Origin: Nocardioides aurantiacus
GTDB taxonomy: Bacteria; Actinomycetota; Actinomycetes; Propionibacteriales; Nocardioidaceae
Reading direction: 5' to 3'
Assembly: GCF_003752505.1 (NCBI RefSeq)
Contig: NZ_RKHO01000001.1
Span: 310,001 to 374,000, forward strand
DNA: 64,000 nt
Part shown: piece by piece, positions 54,070 through 61,151 of the stretch
Numbering within the stretch: the first letter of the stretch is position 1
Layout: each line of letters starts with the position of its first letter
The notes under the pieces: generated by a model
The model's database searches: none
Seen by the model: the letters and a program-made list of their open reading frames with translations, nothing else
What the model was told of the DNA's origin: nothing
Program-made: the position numbers and the translations under genes

Positions 54070-55658
54070 ACGGCTTCGACGCCCCGAAGATCGAGTACTT
54101 CACCGTCTCGCCGATCCTCATCGTCCTCGGCGTGGCCGTGGTCGGCGTCCTCATCGAGGCCTTCGCCCCTCGCAAGCTGCGCTACCCGGTCCAGGTCGGC
54201 ACGGCCCTGGTCGGTCTCGCCGCCGCCTTCGCCACGTCGGTCGTCGTCTTCGCCCGGCTCAACCCGTTCGCCGGCGACGTCAAGGTCGGCACGGTCGTGG
54301 CCGAGGGTGCCCTCGCGGCCGACGGCCCGGCGATCTTCTGCTGGCTGCTCGTCCTGGTCCTCGGCGCGCTGAGCGTGCTGCTGTTCGCCGAGCGTCGGCT
54401 CGAGGCGGGCGTGGTCGGCTTCGCCGGCCAGGCGGCCGCCCTGCCCGGCACCGAGGCCGAGCGCGAGGCCTCGACCAGCGGCCTGGAGCACACCGAGGTC
54501 TTCCCGCTCATCATGTTCGCCATCGGCGGCATGCTGCTCTTCCCGGCGGCCAACGACCTGCTCACCATGTTCGTCGCCCTCGAGGTGCTCTCGCTCCCGC
54601 TCTACCTGCTCTGCGGGCTCGCCCGCCGGCGCCGGCTGCTGAGCCAGGAGGCGGCGCTGAAGTACTTCCTGCTCGGCGCCTTCAGCTCCGGCTTCTTCGT
54701 CTACGGCATCGCCCTGGTCTACGGGTACGCCGGGTCGATGGGCTTCGCCCAGATCGCCGCCGCCGTCCAGGCCGACGGCGGTGAGCGCGGGCTGCTGCTG
54801 GCCGGCATCGCGCTGATCTCGGTCGGCCTGCTGTTCAAGGTGGGCGCGGCGCCGTTCCACTCCTGGACCCCCGACGTCTACCAGGGCGCCCCGACCGCGG
54901 TGACCGCCTTCATGGCCGCCGCGACCAAGGTGGCCGCCTTCGGCGCGCTGCTGCGACTCTTCTACGTCGCCTTCGGCGGCAACCGCACCGACTGGACCCC
55001 GATGATCTGGGCCGTGGCCATCCTCACGATGGTGGTCGGGTCGGTGCTCGCGATCTCGCAGACCGACATCAAGCGGATGCTGGCCTACTCCTCGATCGCG
55101 CACGCGGGCTTCATCCTCACCGGGTTCCTCGGCATCCGCTCGCTGGACGAGGTCGCCGCCGGCAGCCTCACCGGGGTCAGCGCGGTGCTGTTCTACCTGA
55201 CGACGTACGGCTTCACCACGCTCGCGGCCTTCGCCATCGTCACCCTGGTGCGCGACGGCGGCGGCGAGGCCACCCACCTCGCTCGCTGGCAGGGCCTGGG
55301 CAAGGAGTCGCCCCTCGTGGCCGGTGCCTTCGCCTTCCTGCTGCTCGCCATGGCCGGCATCCCGCTCACGAGCGGCTTCACCGGCAAGTGGGCCGTGTTC
55401 GCGGCCGCGCTGCAGGTCGGCGCCTGGCCGGTGGTGATCGTGGCCGTGCTGATGTCGGCCGTCGCGGCATACTTCTACGTCCGCGTGATCGTGCTGATGT
55501 TCTTCTCCGAGCCCGTCGGTGACGGCCCCAGCGTGACCACGCCCAGCATCATGACCTCGGTCGTCATCGGCTTCGGCGTCCTGGCCACCCTGGTGCTGGG
55601 CATCGTCCCGGGCGCCCTGATCGACGTTCTCGGCCGCGTGGGAGTATTCATCAGGTGA
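54066..55658 (+). CDS. nuoN: NADH-quinone oxidoreductase subunit N
   Basis: A 530-aa, 14-helix proton-pumping subunit, the last of the complex. It has MFVALEVLSLPLYLLCGLAR (Glu), LLFKVGAAPFHSWTPDVYQG (Lys) and RMLAYSSIAHAGFILTGFL. A 40-residue hydrophilic insertion near 125-145 is common in actinobacteria. Its stop overlaps the next gene, a polyprenyl synthase, extending the operon. Confidence 0.96.
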   Translation: MNGFDAPKIEYFTVSPILIVLGVAVVGVLIEAFAPRKLRYPVQVGTALVGLAAAFATSVVVFARLNPFAGDVKVGTVVAEGALAADGPAIFCWLLVLVLGALSVLLFAERRLEAGVVGFAGQAAALPGTEAEREASTSGLEHTEVFPLIMFAIGGMLLFPAANDLLTMFVALEVLSLPLYLLCGLARRRRLLSQEAALKYFLLGAFSSGFFVYGIALVYGYAGSMGFAQIAAAVQADGGERGLLLAGIALISVGLLFKVGAAPFHSWTPDVYQGAPTAVTAFMAAATKVAAFGALLRLFYVAFGGNRTDWTPMIWAVAILTMVVGSVLAISQTDIKRMLAYSSIAHAGFILTGFLGIRSLDEVAAGSLTGVSAVLFYLTTYGFTTLAAFAIVTLVRDGGGEATHLARWQGLGKESPLVAGAFAFLLLAMAGIPLTSGFTGKWAVFAAALQVGAWPVVIVAVLMSAVAAYFYVRVIVLMFFSEPVGDGPSVTTPSIMTSVVIGFGVLATLVLGIVPGALIDVLGRVGVFIR

Positions 55659-56650
55659 GCGCACCCCTCGCCCTGCCCATCCTCGACGCCGCGCTCGAGG
55701 CGCGGCTGCGCCGTCGGATGGACGAGGTCGAGGTCGCTCTCACCGACCACGTGGCCAGCGAGGCCGCCTTCGTGACCGAGGCCGCACGGCACCTCCTCGA
55801 GGCGGGCGGCAAGCGGTTCCGGCCGCTGCTGGTCCTGCTCGCCGCGGAGGCCGGCGACCGTCCCGACGACCCGGGCGTGCTCACCTCGGCCTGCGTCGTG
55901 GAGCTGACCCACCTCGCCTCGCTCTACCACGACGACGTCATGGACGAGGCCGACCTGCGGCGCGGGGCCGCGTCGGCCAACGCCCGCTGGGACAACCACG
56001 TCGCGATCCTCACCGGCGACTTCCTGTTCTCCAAGTCCAGCGAGCTGACCGCCGAGCTCGGGGCCGACGCCGTGCGGATCCAGGCCCAGACCTTCTCCTC
56101 GCTGGTCGAGGGCCAGATCCTGGAGACCGTCGGTCCCCGCGACGGTGCCGACGAGCTCGAGCACCACCTGCGCACCGTCGCCGGCAAGACCGGCTCCCTC
56201 ATCGCCACCTCGGCCCGCTACGGCGCCCGCTTCTCCGGCGCCCCCCGCGACGTCGAGGACGCGCTGCACGAGTACGGCGCCAAGGTCGGCGTCGCGTTCC
56301 AGCTCTCCGACGACATCCTCGACATCGCCTCCGACACCGAGGAGTCCGGCAAGACGCCCGGCACCGACCTCCGCGAGGGCGTCCCCACGCTGCCGGTGCT
56401 GATCGCCCGTCGCTCCACCGACCCGGCCGACGCCCGCCTGGTGGAGCTCCTCGGGTCCGACCTGTCGGCCGACGAGCCCCACGCCGAGGCGCTGGCCCTG
56501 CTCCGCGCCCACCCGGCCCTGGCCGAGGCCCGTGCCTACGTCGTCGACCTGGCCGGCGAGGCCAAGGCGCTGCTCAAGGTCCTCCCTGACGGCCCCGTCC
56601 GCGCCGCCCTCGAGGCCTTCGCCGACGTCGTCGCCACCCGCACCGCCTGA
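55655..56650 (+). CDS. Polyprenyl diphosphate synthase (menaquinone side chain)
   Basis: A 331-aa trans-prenyltransferase that builds a long-chain prenyl diphosphate from isopentenyl diphosphate units. The first Asp-rich motif is YHDDVMDEADLRRG (DDxxD) and the second QLSDDILDIASD (DDxxD), with GGKRFRPLLVLLA binding diphosphate. The GTG overlaps the nuoN TGA, so it is translated with complex I. In mycobacteria the equivalent gene (grcC1, Rv0562) also follows menG. Making the menaquinone tail is the simplest reading; chain length cannot be stated. Confidence 0.92.
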   Translation: MSAPLALPILDAALEARLRRRMDEVEVALTDHVASEAAFVTEAARHLLEAGGKRFRPLLVLLAAEAGDRPDDPGVLTSACVVELTHLASLYHDDVMDEADLRRGAASANARWDNHVAILTGDFLFSKSSELTAELGADAVRIQAQTFSSLVEGQILETVGPRDGADELEHHLRTVAGKTGSLIATSARYGARFSGAPRDVEDALHEYGAKVGVAFQLSDDILDIASDTEESGKTPGTDLREGVPTLPVLIARRSTDPADARLVELLGSDLSADEPHAEALALLRAHPALAEARAYVVDLAGEAKALLKVLPDGPVRAALEAFADVVATRTA

Positions 56651-56686
56651 GCGGCGTACGTCGGGGGGTGTCACGTCCGGCCCCGC

Positions 56687-56764
56687 GCGGTTTCCCGAGG
56701 TCGCTCGGGAAACCGTCGCCTCGCCGGGGTTGCGATCCCGGCGGAGCGACAGGCGCTCCGGCGC
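56687..56764 (+). repeat. Interspersed palindromic repeat, copy B
   Basis: The first hairpin is perfect: GGTTTCCCGAG (56689-56699) pairs with CTCGGGAAACC (56704-56714) around GTCG. A second hairpin, CGCCGGG/CCCGGCG at 56722-56743, follows, then CTCCGGCGC. The layout is the same as copies A and D. It lies 36 nt after the prenyl synthase stop and may end that operon. Confidence 0.75.
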
Positions 56765-56874
56765 AGTGGCGTACGACGGGCCCGCGCGACCGTGCTCGTG
56801 GCGGGATGCCGCCCCCGACTGCCTGGTCAGAAGCACCACGCGCAGGGGTGGCGGGCCGATAACCTCCGATCGCC

Positions 56875-56895
56875 GCGCACCATCGGGTGGTGCGC
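56875..56895 (+). promoter_or_regulatory. 5' leader hairpin before the dispanin gene
   Basis: GCGCACCA and TGGTGCGC form a perfect 8-bp stem with a TCGGG loop, ending about 6 nt before the AGAGGAAG ribosome binding site. It could tune translation. A TAACCT box at 56860-56865 may be the -10 of this transcript. Confidence 0.45.
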
Positions 56896-56913
56896 CCACG
56901 AGAGGAAGCCTGC

Positions 56914-57279
56914 ATGTCCCAGAACCAGCCCCCTTCCGGCGGAGGCTACGACGCTGCTCCGCCCCCGCCGCCCGGTGGCGGCTACGGCGCGCCCGGTGGC
57001 TACGGCACCCCGCCGCCCAACTACCTCGTCTGGTCGATCCTGACGACCCTGTTCTGCTGCCTCCCGCTCGGCATCGTCTCGATCGTGTTCGCCGCGCAGG
57101 TCAACAGCAAGTGGTCGGCCGGCGACGTCGCCGGTGCCCAGGAGTCGTCGGCGAAGGCGAAGAAGTTCGCGATCTGGTCGGCCATCGCCGGCGTCGTCGT
57201 GGCGGTCCTCTACATCGTCCTCATCGTCATCCTCGGTGTCGCGGGCTCCGGCTCGGCCGAGTTCAGCACCACCTCGTAG
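56914..57279 (+). CDS. CD225/dispanin family membrane protein
   Basis: A 121-aa protein: about 45 Gly/Pro/Tyr-rich residues, then two membrane helices. The first carries NYLVWSILTTLFCCLPLGIV, the hallmark of the CD225 (interferon-induced transmembrane) fold, with the double Cys; the loop VFAAQVNSKWSAGDVAGA leads to the second helix. Bacterial members have no established function. The ATG at 56914 has an AGAGGAAG ribosome binding site. It is probably cotranscribed with the DUF2752 gene 16 nt downstream. Confidence 0.82.
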   Translation: MSQNQPPSGGGYDAAPPPPPGGGYGAPGGYGTPPPNYLVWSILTTLFCCLPLGIVSIVFAAQVNSKWSAGDVAGAQESSAKAKKFAIWSAIAGVVVAVLYIVLIVILGVAGSGSAEFSTTS

Positions 57280-57295
57280 GGCGTCAGCCACCCCC

Positions 57296-57748
57296 GTGAC
57301 GCAGCCCGTGCTCGACCAGGCCCCCGCCTCGTCCGCCCCTACCCAGGGGCGACGGGGCGGGGTGCTGGCGGTCGCCGGGGTGGCGGCGACCGGCCTGGCC
57401 GTCGGTGTGCTCCTGGCCGCCGTCGACCCCCACGAGCCCGGTCACTACCCGACGTGCCCGTTCCTGGCCACGACCGGTCTCTACTGCCCGGGCTGCGGTG
57501 CGCTGCGGGCCACGCACGACCTGCTGCACGGCGACGTGGTCGGTGCACTCGCCCGCAACCCGCTGACGGTCCTCGCGGCGCCGTACCTCCTCCTCGCCTT
57601 CGTGACGTGGGCACTGCGCCGCCTCGGCCGCCCCGCCCCCCGCTCGACCAGCCTGCCCCCGTGGGCGATCTGGTCCCTGCTCGCGCTGGTCGTCGGGTTC
57701 GGCGTGCTGCGCAACCTGCCGGGGTTTGCTTTCCTGTCGCCGGCCTAG
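57296..57748 (+). CDS. DUF2752 membrane protein
   Basis: A 150-aa protein with three membrane helices and the family motif CPFLATTGLYCPGCGALRAT, three Cys that could bind a metal or a disulfide partner. The function is unknown. DUF2752 genes often sit next to CD225/dispanin genes in actinobacteria, so the pair probably acts together. The GTG at 57296 opens MTQPVLDQAPASSAP. An inverted repeat region follows before the convergent phoX gene. Confidence 0.82.
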   Translation: MTQPVLDQAPASSAPTQGRRGGVLAVAGVAATGLAVGVLLAAVDPHEPGHYPTCPFLATTGLYCPGCGALRATHDLLHGDVVGALARNPLTVLAAPYLLLAFVTWALRRLGRPAPRSTSLPPWAIWSLLALVVGFGVLRNLPGFAFLSPA

Positions 57749-57757
57749 CTGGCGCGT

Positions 57758-57785
57758 CGGTTCCCCAAGCGACCTCGGGAATCGG
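57758..57785 (+). repeat. Degenerate copy C of the palindromic repeat
   Basis: CGGTTCCCC and CGGGAATCGG flank an AAGCGACCT core, an imperfect version of the first hairpin of copies A, B and D. The second hairpin is not clearly kept. It lies 68 nt from the near end of copy D. Confidence 0.5.
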
Positions 57786-57852
57786 TCAGCCGGGGCTCCA
57801 GCGGACCAGCAGGAGCCCGCCCCGACGGGGACGGACTCCTGCCCGGCGTACT

Positions 57853-57929
57853 GCGCCGGAGATCCTGGTGCTGTGCCGGAGCTGTGGCTCCGGCGCGGTG
57901 GCTGTCCCGAGCGACCTTGGGAGACAGCC
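57853..57929 (-). repeat. Interspersed palindromic repeat, copy D
   Basis: Read on the minus strand this 77-nt unit matches copy A: TCCCAAGGTCGC (12 nt), GCCACCGCGCCGGAGCC (17 nt) and GATCTCCGG (9 nt) are identical and in the same order. On the plus strand GCCGGAGC/GCTCCGGC at 57875-57894 is a perfect 8-bp hairpin. It lies 16 nt past the phoX stop. Confidence 0.75.
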
Positions 57930-57945
57930 ACGCCCCAGCGCCCGG

Positions 57946-60000
57946 TCAGTCCTGGTAGGTCACCACCACGGCGGGGCGGGCGAAGTCGTCGGTGCCCGGC
58001 CAGGTGGAGGAGGGGTTCTCGAAGGTGGCGCCGTCGGTCTCCCCGGGGTGCTGGACGGCGACGAAGACCGAGTGGCCGTCGTCGGTGATGAGCGGGCCGC
58101 AGGTCTCGGCGCCCGTGGGGACGGTGAGGAACTGCTGGACGTGACCGCGCTGCGAGCCGCTGACCGGCACCCGGAAGAGGCCGTCGTGCGAGCCGAGCTG
58201 GGCGCCGTCGGTGGAGATCCACAGGTTGCCGACGCTGTCGAAGGCGACGTTGTCGGGGCAGCTGATCGGGCTGACCTGCTGCTTGGGGTAGCCCGCGAAG
58301 TAGGTCTCGGGGGCGTCGGGGTCGCCGCACACCAGCATCAGGTCCCAGCCGAAGGTGGTGGCGCTGTGGTCGCCGCCGGCCGGGCTGATCTCCAGCACGT
58401 AGCCGTTGCGGTTGCCCGACTTGGTCTCCAGCGGGCCGCCCAGGGTGGAGCGGGTGCGGCTCTGGGCGAGGGGGTTCGCCTCGTCCGTGGGGTACGACGT
58501 GCCGCGGTTGCTGTTGTTGGTCAGGGCGCAGTAGACCTTGCCGTTGACGGGGTTGGGCTCGATGTCCTCGGGCCGGTCCATCTTGGTGGGGCTGACGGTG
58601 TCGGCGGCGAGACGGGTGTCGATGAGCACGTCGGCCACGCTCATGCCGGGCACGTAGGACGTCGTGTCGGAGGTGAGCCGGATCCACTCGCCGGTGCCGT
58701 CGTAGACGCCGTCCCCGGTGCCGTCGCCGGTGAAGCGGGCGACGTACAGCGTGCCCTCGGTGAGCAGCTCGAGGTTGCGGCGGCGGGCGGCGCGGCCCGG
58801 GCGACCGTCGTACGTGCGTCGCGACACGAACTTGTAGATGTAGTCGCCGCGCTCGTCGTCACCCATGTACGCCACGGCGCGGCCGTTGCGCGCGATCGCG
58901 ACGTTGGCGCCCTCGTGCTTGAACCGGCCGAGCATCGTCTGCTTGCGCGGGGTCGAGCGGGGGTCGGAGGGGTCGACCTCCACGATCCAGCCGAACCGGA
59001 ACGGCTCGTGCGGCTCCTTGCTCAGGTCGAAGCGGGGGTCGACCTCGCCCCAGCCGCGCGAGCCGGAGCCGGTCAGGCCGTAGCGGGCGTAGGACCTGGT
59101 GTAGCGGGCGTCGAGGGAGCCGGACTTGTCGAAGTAGCCGTTGAAGTTCTCCTCGCCCGACAGCACCGTGCCCCACGGGGTGGTGCCGCCGGCGCAGTTG
59201 CCGAAGGTGCCCCGCACGGTGCGGCCCTTCGGGTCGGCCGAGGTGCGTAGCCGCGGATCGCCCGCGGCGGGGCCGACCACGGCGAACTTCGTGGTGCCGG
59301 TGATCCGGCGGTTGAGCGGGGCGCTGCCGGGACGCACCTGCGTCCACGAGCCGCGCCGGCTGCCGCGCTGGAGCTCGACGACGGACATGCCGTGCGACTG
59401 AATCGCGATCTGCTTGATGGTCGCGGAGTCGTAGCGGCCGGTGGGGAACATCAGGTTCTCGTCGGTGTACTCGTGGTTGGTCACGAGCAGGGCCCGGTTG
59501 CGGCCGCGGGGCAGCACCCCGACGTAGTCGTTGTTGTAGCCGAACTGGAGCGCCGCCGACTCCGGCGTCTGGTTGTCGACGTCGAAGGCGGGGGAGCGCT
59601 TGAACAGCCGGTCGCCCCACTTCACCACGACGTCGGAGCGGTAGCCCCGCGGGACGGTGACCCGGTCGGCGGTGTTCGGCGCGACGGGGGTGAAGGCGGC
59701 GGTGGCGACCCCGCCACCGCGACGTGCGGCGACCGGCGCGGCGCCGGCGGCGGCCGGTGCGGCGGCCGCAGGAGCGGCGTTGACGCCGGCCACCGCCAGG
59801 GCGCCGATGCCGACGCCGGCGGCCGTGAGCACCGAGCGGCGGCGCAGGGCGCTGGCCGCGACCTCGTGGAACTCCGGGTTGTCGGAGGTGTTGGGCATGG
59901 GCTTGAAGCAGGCGTCGGCGCAGCGGTAGTGACAGGTCGCCGCGCTGCGCGAGCCGTGGGGGCCCTCGGTCAGGAGCGGGAGCAGCTGGTGCAGGGTCAT
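57946..60000 (-). CDS. phoX: PhoX family alkaline phosphatase
   Basis: A 684-aa secreted phosphatase of the PhoX/DUF839 type, a calcium- and iron-dependent enzyme that frees phosphate from organic esters. The N-terminus CHYRCADACFKPMPNTSDNP is typical of the actinobacterial branch; a Tat-type region with RRRSVLTAAGVGIGALAVAG follows near residue 53, then an Ala/Pro-rich linker. The beta-propeller body has NHEYTDENLMFPTG, NCAGGTTPWGTVLSGEENFN and RPEDIEPNPVNGKVYCALTN, which contribute metal ligands in this family. Upstream, three 11-nt direct repeats resemble a PHO box, so it is probably induced by phosphate starvation. Confidence 0.9.
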   Translation of the reverse strand: MTLHQLLPLLTEGPHGSRSAATCHYRCADACFKPMPNTSDNPEFHEVAASALRRRSVLTAAGVGIGALAVAGVNAAPAAAAPAAAGAAPVAARRGGGVATAAFTPVAPNTADRVTVPRGYRSDVVVKWGDRLFKRSPAFDVDNQTPESAALQFGYNNDYVGVLPRGRNRALLVTNHEYTDENLMFPTGRYDSATIKQIAIQSHGMSVVELQRGSRRGSWTQVRPGSAPLNRRITGTTKFAVVGPAAGDPRLRTSADPKGRTVRGTFGNCAGGTTPWGTVLSGEENFNGYFDKSGSLDARYTRSYARYGLTGSGSRGWGEVDPRFDLSKEPHEPFRFGWIVEVDPSDPRSTPRKQTMLGRFKHEGANVAIARNGRAVAYMGDDERGDYIYKFVSRRTYDGRPGRAARRRNLELLTEGTLYVARFTGDGTGDGVYDGTGEWIRLTSDTTSYVPGMSVADVLIDTRLAADTVSPTKMDRPEDIEPNPVNGKVYCALTNNSNRGTSYPTDEANPLAQSRTRSTLGGPLETKSGNRNGYVLEISPAGGDHSATTFGWDLMLVCGDPDAPETYFAGYPKQQVSPISCPDNVAFDSVGNLWISTDGAQLGSHDGLFRVPVSGSQRGHVQQFLTVPTGAETCGPLITDDGHSVFVAVQHPGETDGATFENPSSTWPGTDDFARPAVVVTYQD

Positions 60001-60046
60001 CGGTTCTCCGAGTACGACGTGGGGTGGACCCCCCCAGCCAACCCAG

Positions 60047-60079
60047 CCCCGGCGGACCCCCGGTGACACCCAGGTGAAC
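60047..60079 (-). promoter_or_regulatory. PHO-box-like PhoP site upstream of phoX
   Basis: Read toward phoX, three contiguous 11-nt units are GTTCACCTGGG, TGTCACCGGGG and GTCCGCCGGGG. The first two fit the GTTCACC direct repeats with 11-nt period bound by PhoP in Streptomyces; the third is degenerate. They end 46 nt before the phoX start codon, suitable for activation. Confidence 0.7.
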
Positions 60080-60085
60080 GCTGGC

Positions 60086-60120
60086 GGTCCGGTCCGGTCC
60101 GGTCCGGTCCGGTCCGGACC
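60086..60120 (+). repeat. Pentanucleotide tandem repeat (GGTCC)6
   Basis: Six perfect GGTCC units (60086-60115) are followed by GGACC, which is complementary to the unit and allows a small hairpin. The tract lies between the PHO-like repeats of phoX and the stop codon of the rarD gene. Its length could vary by slippage. Confidence 0.9.
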
Positions 60121-61049
60121 TAGACCGCGGCCGCCTCGGCCGACATCCGCAGCTGCTCGCGGCGGTGCTGCAGCGTCTCGACGGTGAACACCACGAGCGC
60201 GACCCAGACCAGGCCGAAGCCGACCCACTTCACCGGGGTCATCTGCTCGCCGAACACGATCAGCCCGAGCGCGAACTGCAGGGTCGGGGCGAGGTACTGC
60301 AGCAGCCCGATCGTGGTCATCGAGACCCGGGTCGCGGCGGCCCCGAAGCAGATCAGCGGCACCGCGGTGATCAGGCCCGTGGAGACCAGCAGCGCGGCGT
60401 GGCCGCCGCCCTCGGAGCCGAAGGTCGACCGGCCGGCCACCCCGAGCCACACCAGGTAGCCCAGCGCCAGCGGCACCAGCACCACGGTCTCGAAGGTCAG
60501 GCTCTCCACCGCCCCGACGTCGGCCTTCTTCTTCATCAGCCCGTAGGTGCCGAACGACCCGGCCAGCAGCACCGCGACCCACGGCGGGTGGCCGTAGTCG
60601 ACGGTGAGCACCACGACCGCCAGCCCGGCCAGCGCGATGGCCGCCCACTGCACGGGGCGCAGCCGCTCGCCGAGGACCAGGACGCCGAGCAGCACGGTGA
60701 CGAGCGGGTTGATGAAGTAGCCGAGCGAGACCTCGACGACCCGGCCGGCGTTGACGCCGTAGATGAACCCGCCCCAGTTGAAGGCGATCACCACCGCCGC
60801 CGCGGTGAGGAGCAGGAGCACCCGGCGGTCGCGCAGGATCGCGCGCAGCTGCGGCGTACGACGCAGGAGCAGCGTCAGCGCCACCATCGTCACCAGCGAC
60901 CAGCAGACCCGGTGGGCGAGGATCTCGAGCGCCCCCGCGGGCTCGAGCAGCGTCCAGTAGAGCGGGAACAACCCCCACATGGCGTACGCCGCAGCCCCCA
61001 GGAGGAACCCCTGCTGCGCGGCGGTCCGGGGCTCACGGGTGCGCGACAC
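60120..61049 (-). CDS. rarD: RarD-type EamA family transporter
   Basis: A 309-aa membrane protein with ten helices in two EamA repeats, the drug/metabolite transporter fold. It has the RarD opening GFLLGAAAYAMWGLFPLYWT and ALEILAHRVCWSLVTM, and the middle motif YFINPLVTVLLGVLVLGERL. RarD was named for chloramphenicol sensitivity in other bacteria, but its substrate is unknown. The GTG at 61049 is preferred because the family begins there and a -10 box fits; 61106 would add 19 residues. Confidence 0.85.
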   Translation of the reverse strand: MSRTREPRTAAQQGFLLGAAAYAMWGLFPLYWTLLEPAGALEILAHRVCWSLVTMVALTLLLRRTPQLRAILRDRRVLLLLTAAAVVIAFNWGGFIYGVNAGRVVEVSLGYFINPLVTVLLGVLVLGERLRPVQWAAIALAGLAVVVLTVDYGHPPWVAVLLAGSFGTYGLMKKKADVGAVESLTFETVVLVPLALGYLVWLGVAGRSTFGSEGGGHAALLVSTGLITAVPLICFGAAATRVSMTTIGLLQYLAPTLQFALGLIVFGEQMTPVKWVGFGLVWVALVVFTVETLQHRREQLRMSAEAAAV

Positions 61050-61055
61050 GTCACT

Positions 61056-61061
61056 ACCGTA
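61056..61061 (-). promoter_or_regulatory. -10 box for a leaderless rarD mRNA
   Basis: TACGGT on the minus strand ends 6 nt before the GTG at 61049. Confidence 0.4.
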
Positions 61062-61132
61062 CGCCGCGGACACTCCTGACAGACACGGCCCCGCCGAGCA
61101 GGTCACTCGACGGGCGAGCTCCGGGCGAGCGG

Positions 61133-61151
61133 CTGAGTCCCGAGGACTCAG
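61133..61151 (-). terminator. Terminator of the korAB operon
   Basis: CTGAGTCC and GGACTCAG form a perfect 8-bp stem with a 3-nt loop. The korB TGA lies within the stem, so the hairpin forms right at the end of the gene. No T-tract follows. Confidence 0.6.

Noticed and set aside
60086-60120. The GGTCC tract as a CRISPR array
   Set aside because: Units are 5 nt with no spacers and there are no cas genes in the window.
57946-60978. A 1010-aa open frame extending phoX upstream through the GGTCC repeat and into the rarD gene
   Set aside because: The extra part is the antisense-frame shadow of rarD and the repeat; the ATG at 60000 gives the known PhoX N-terminus.
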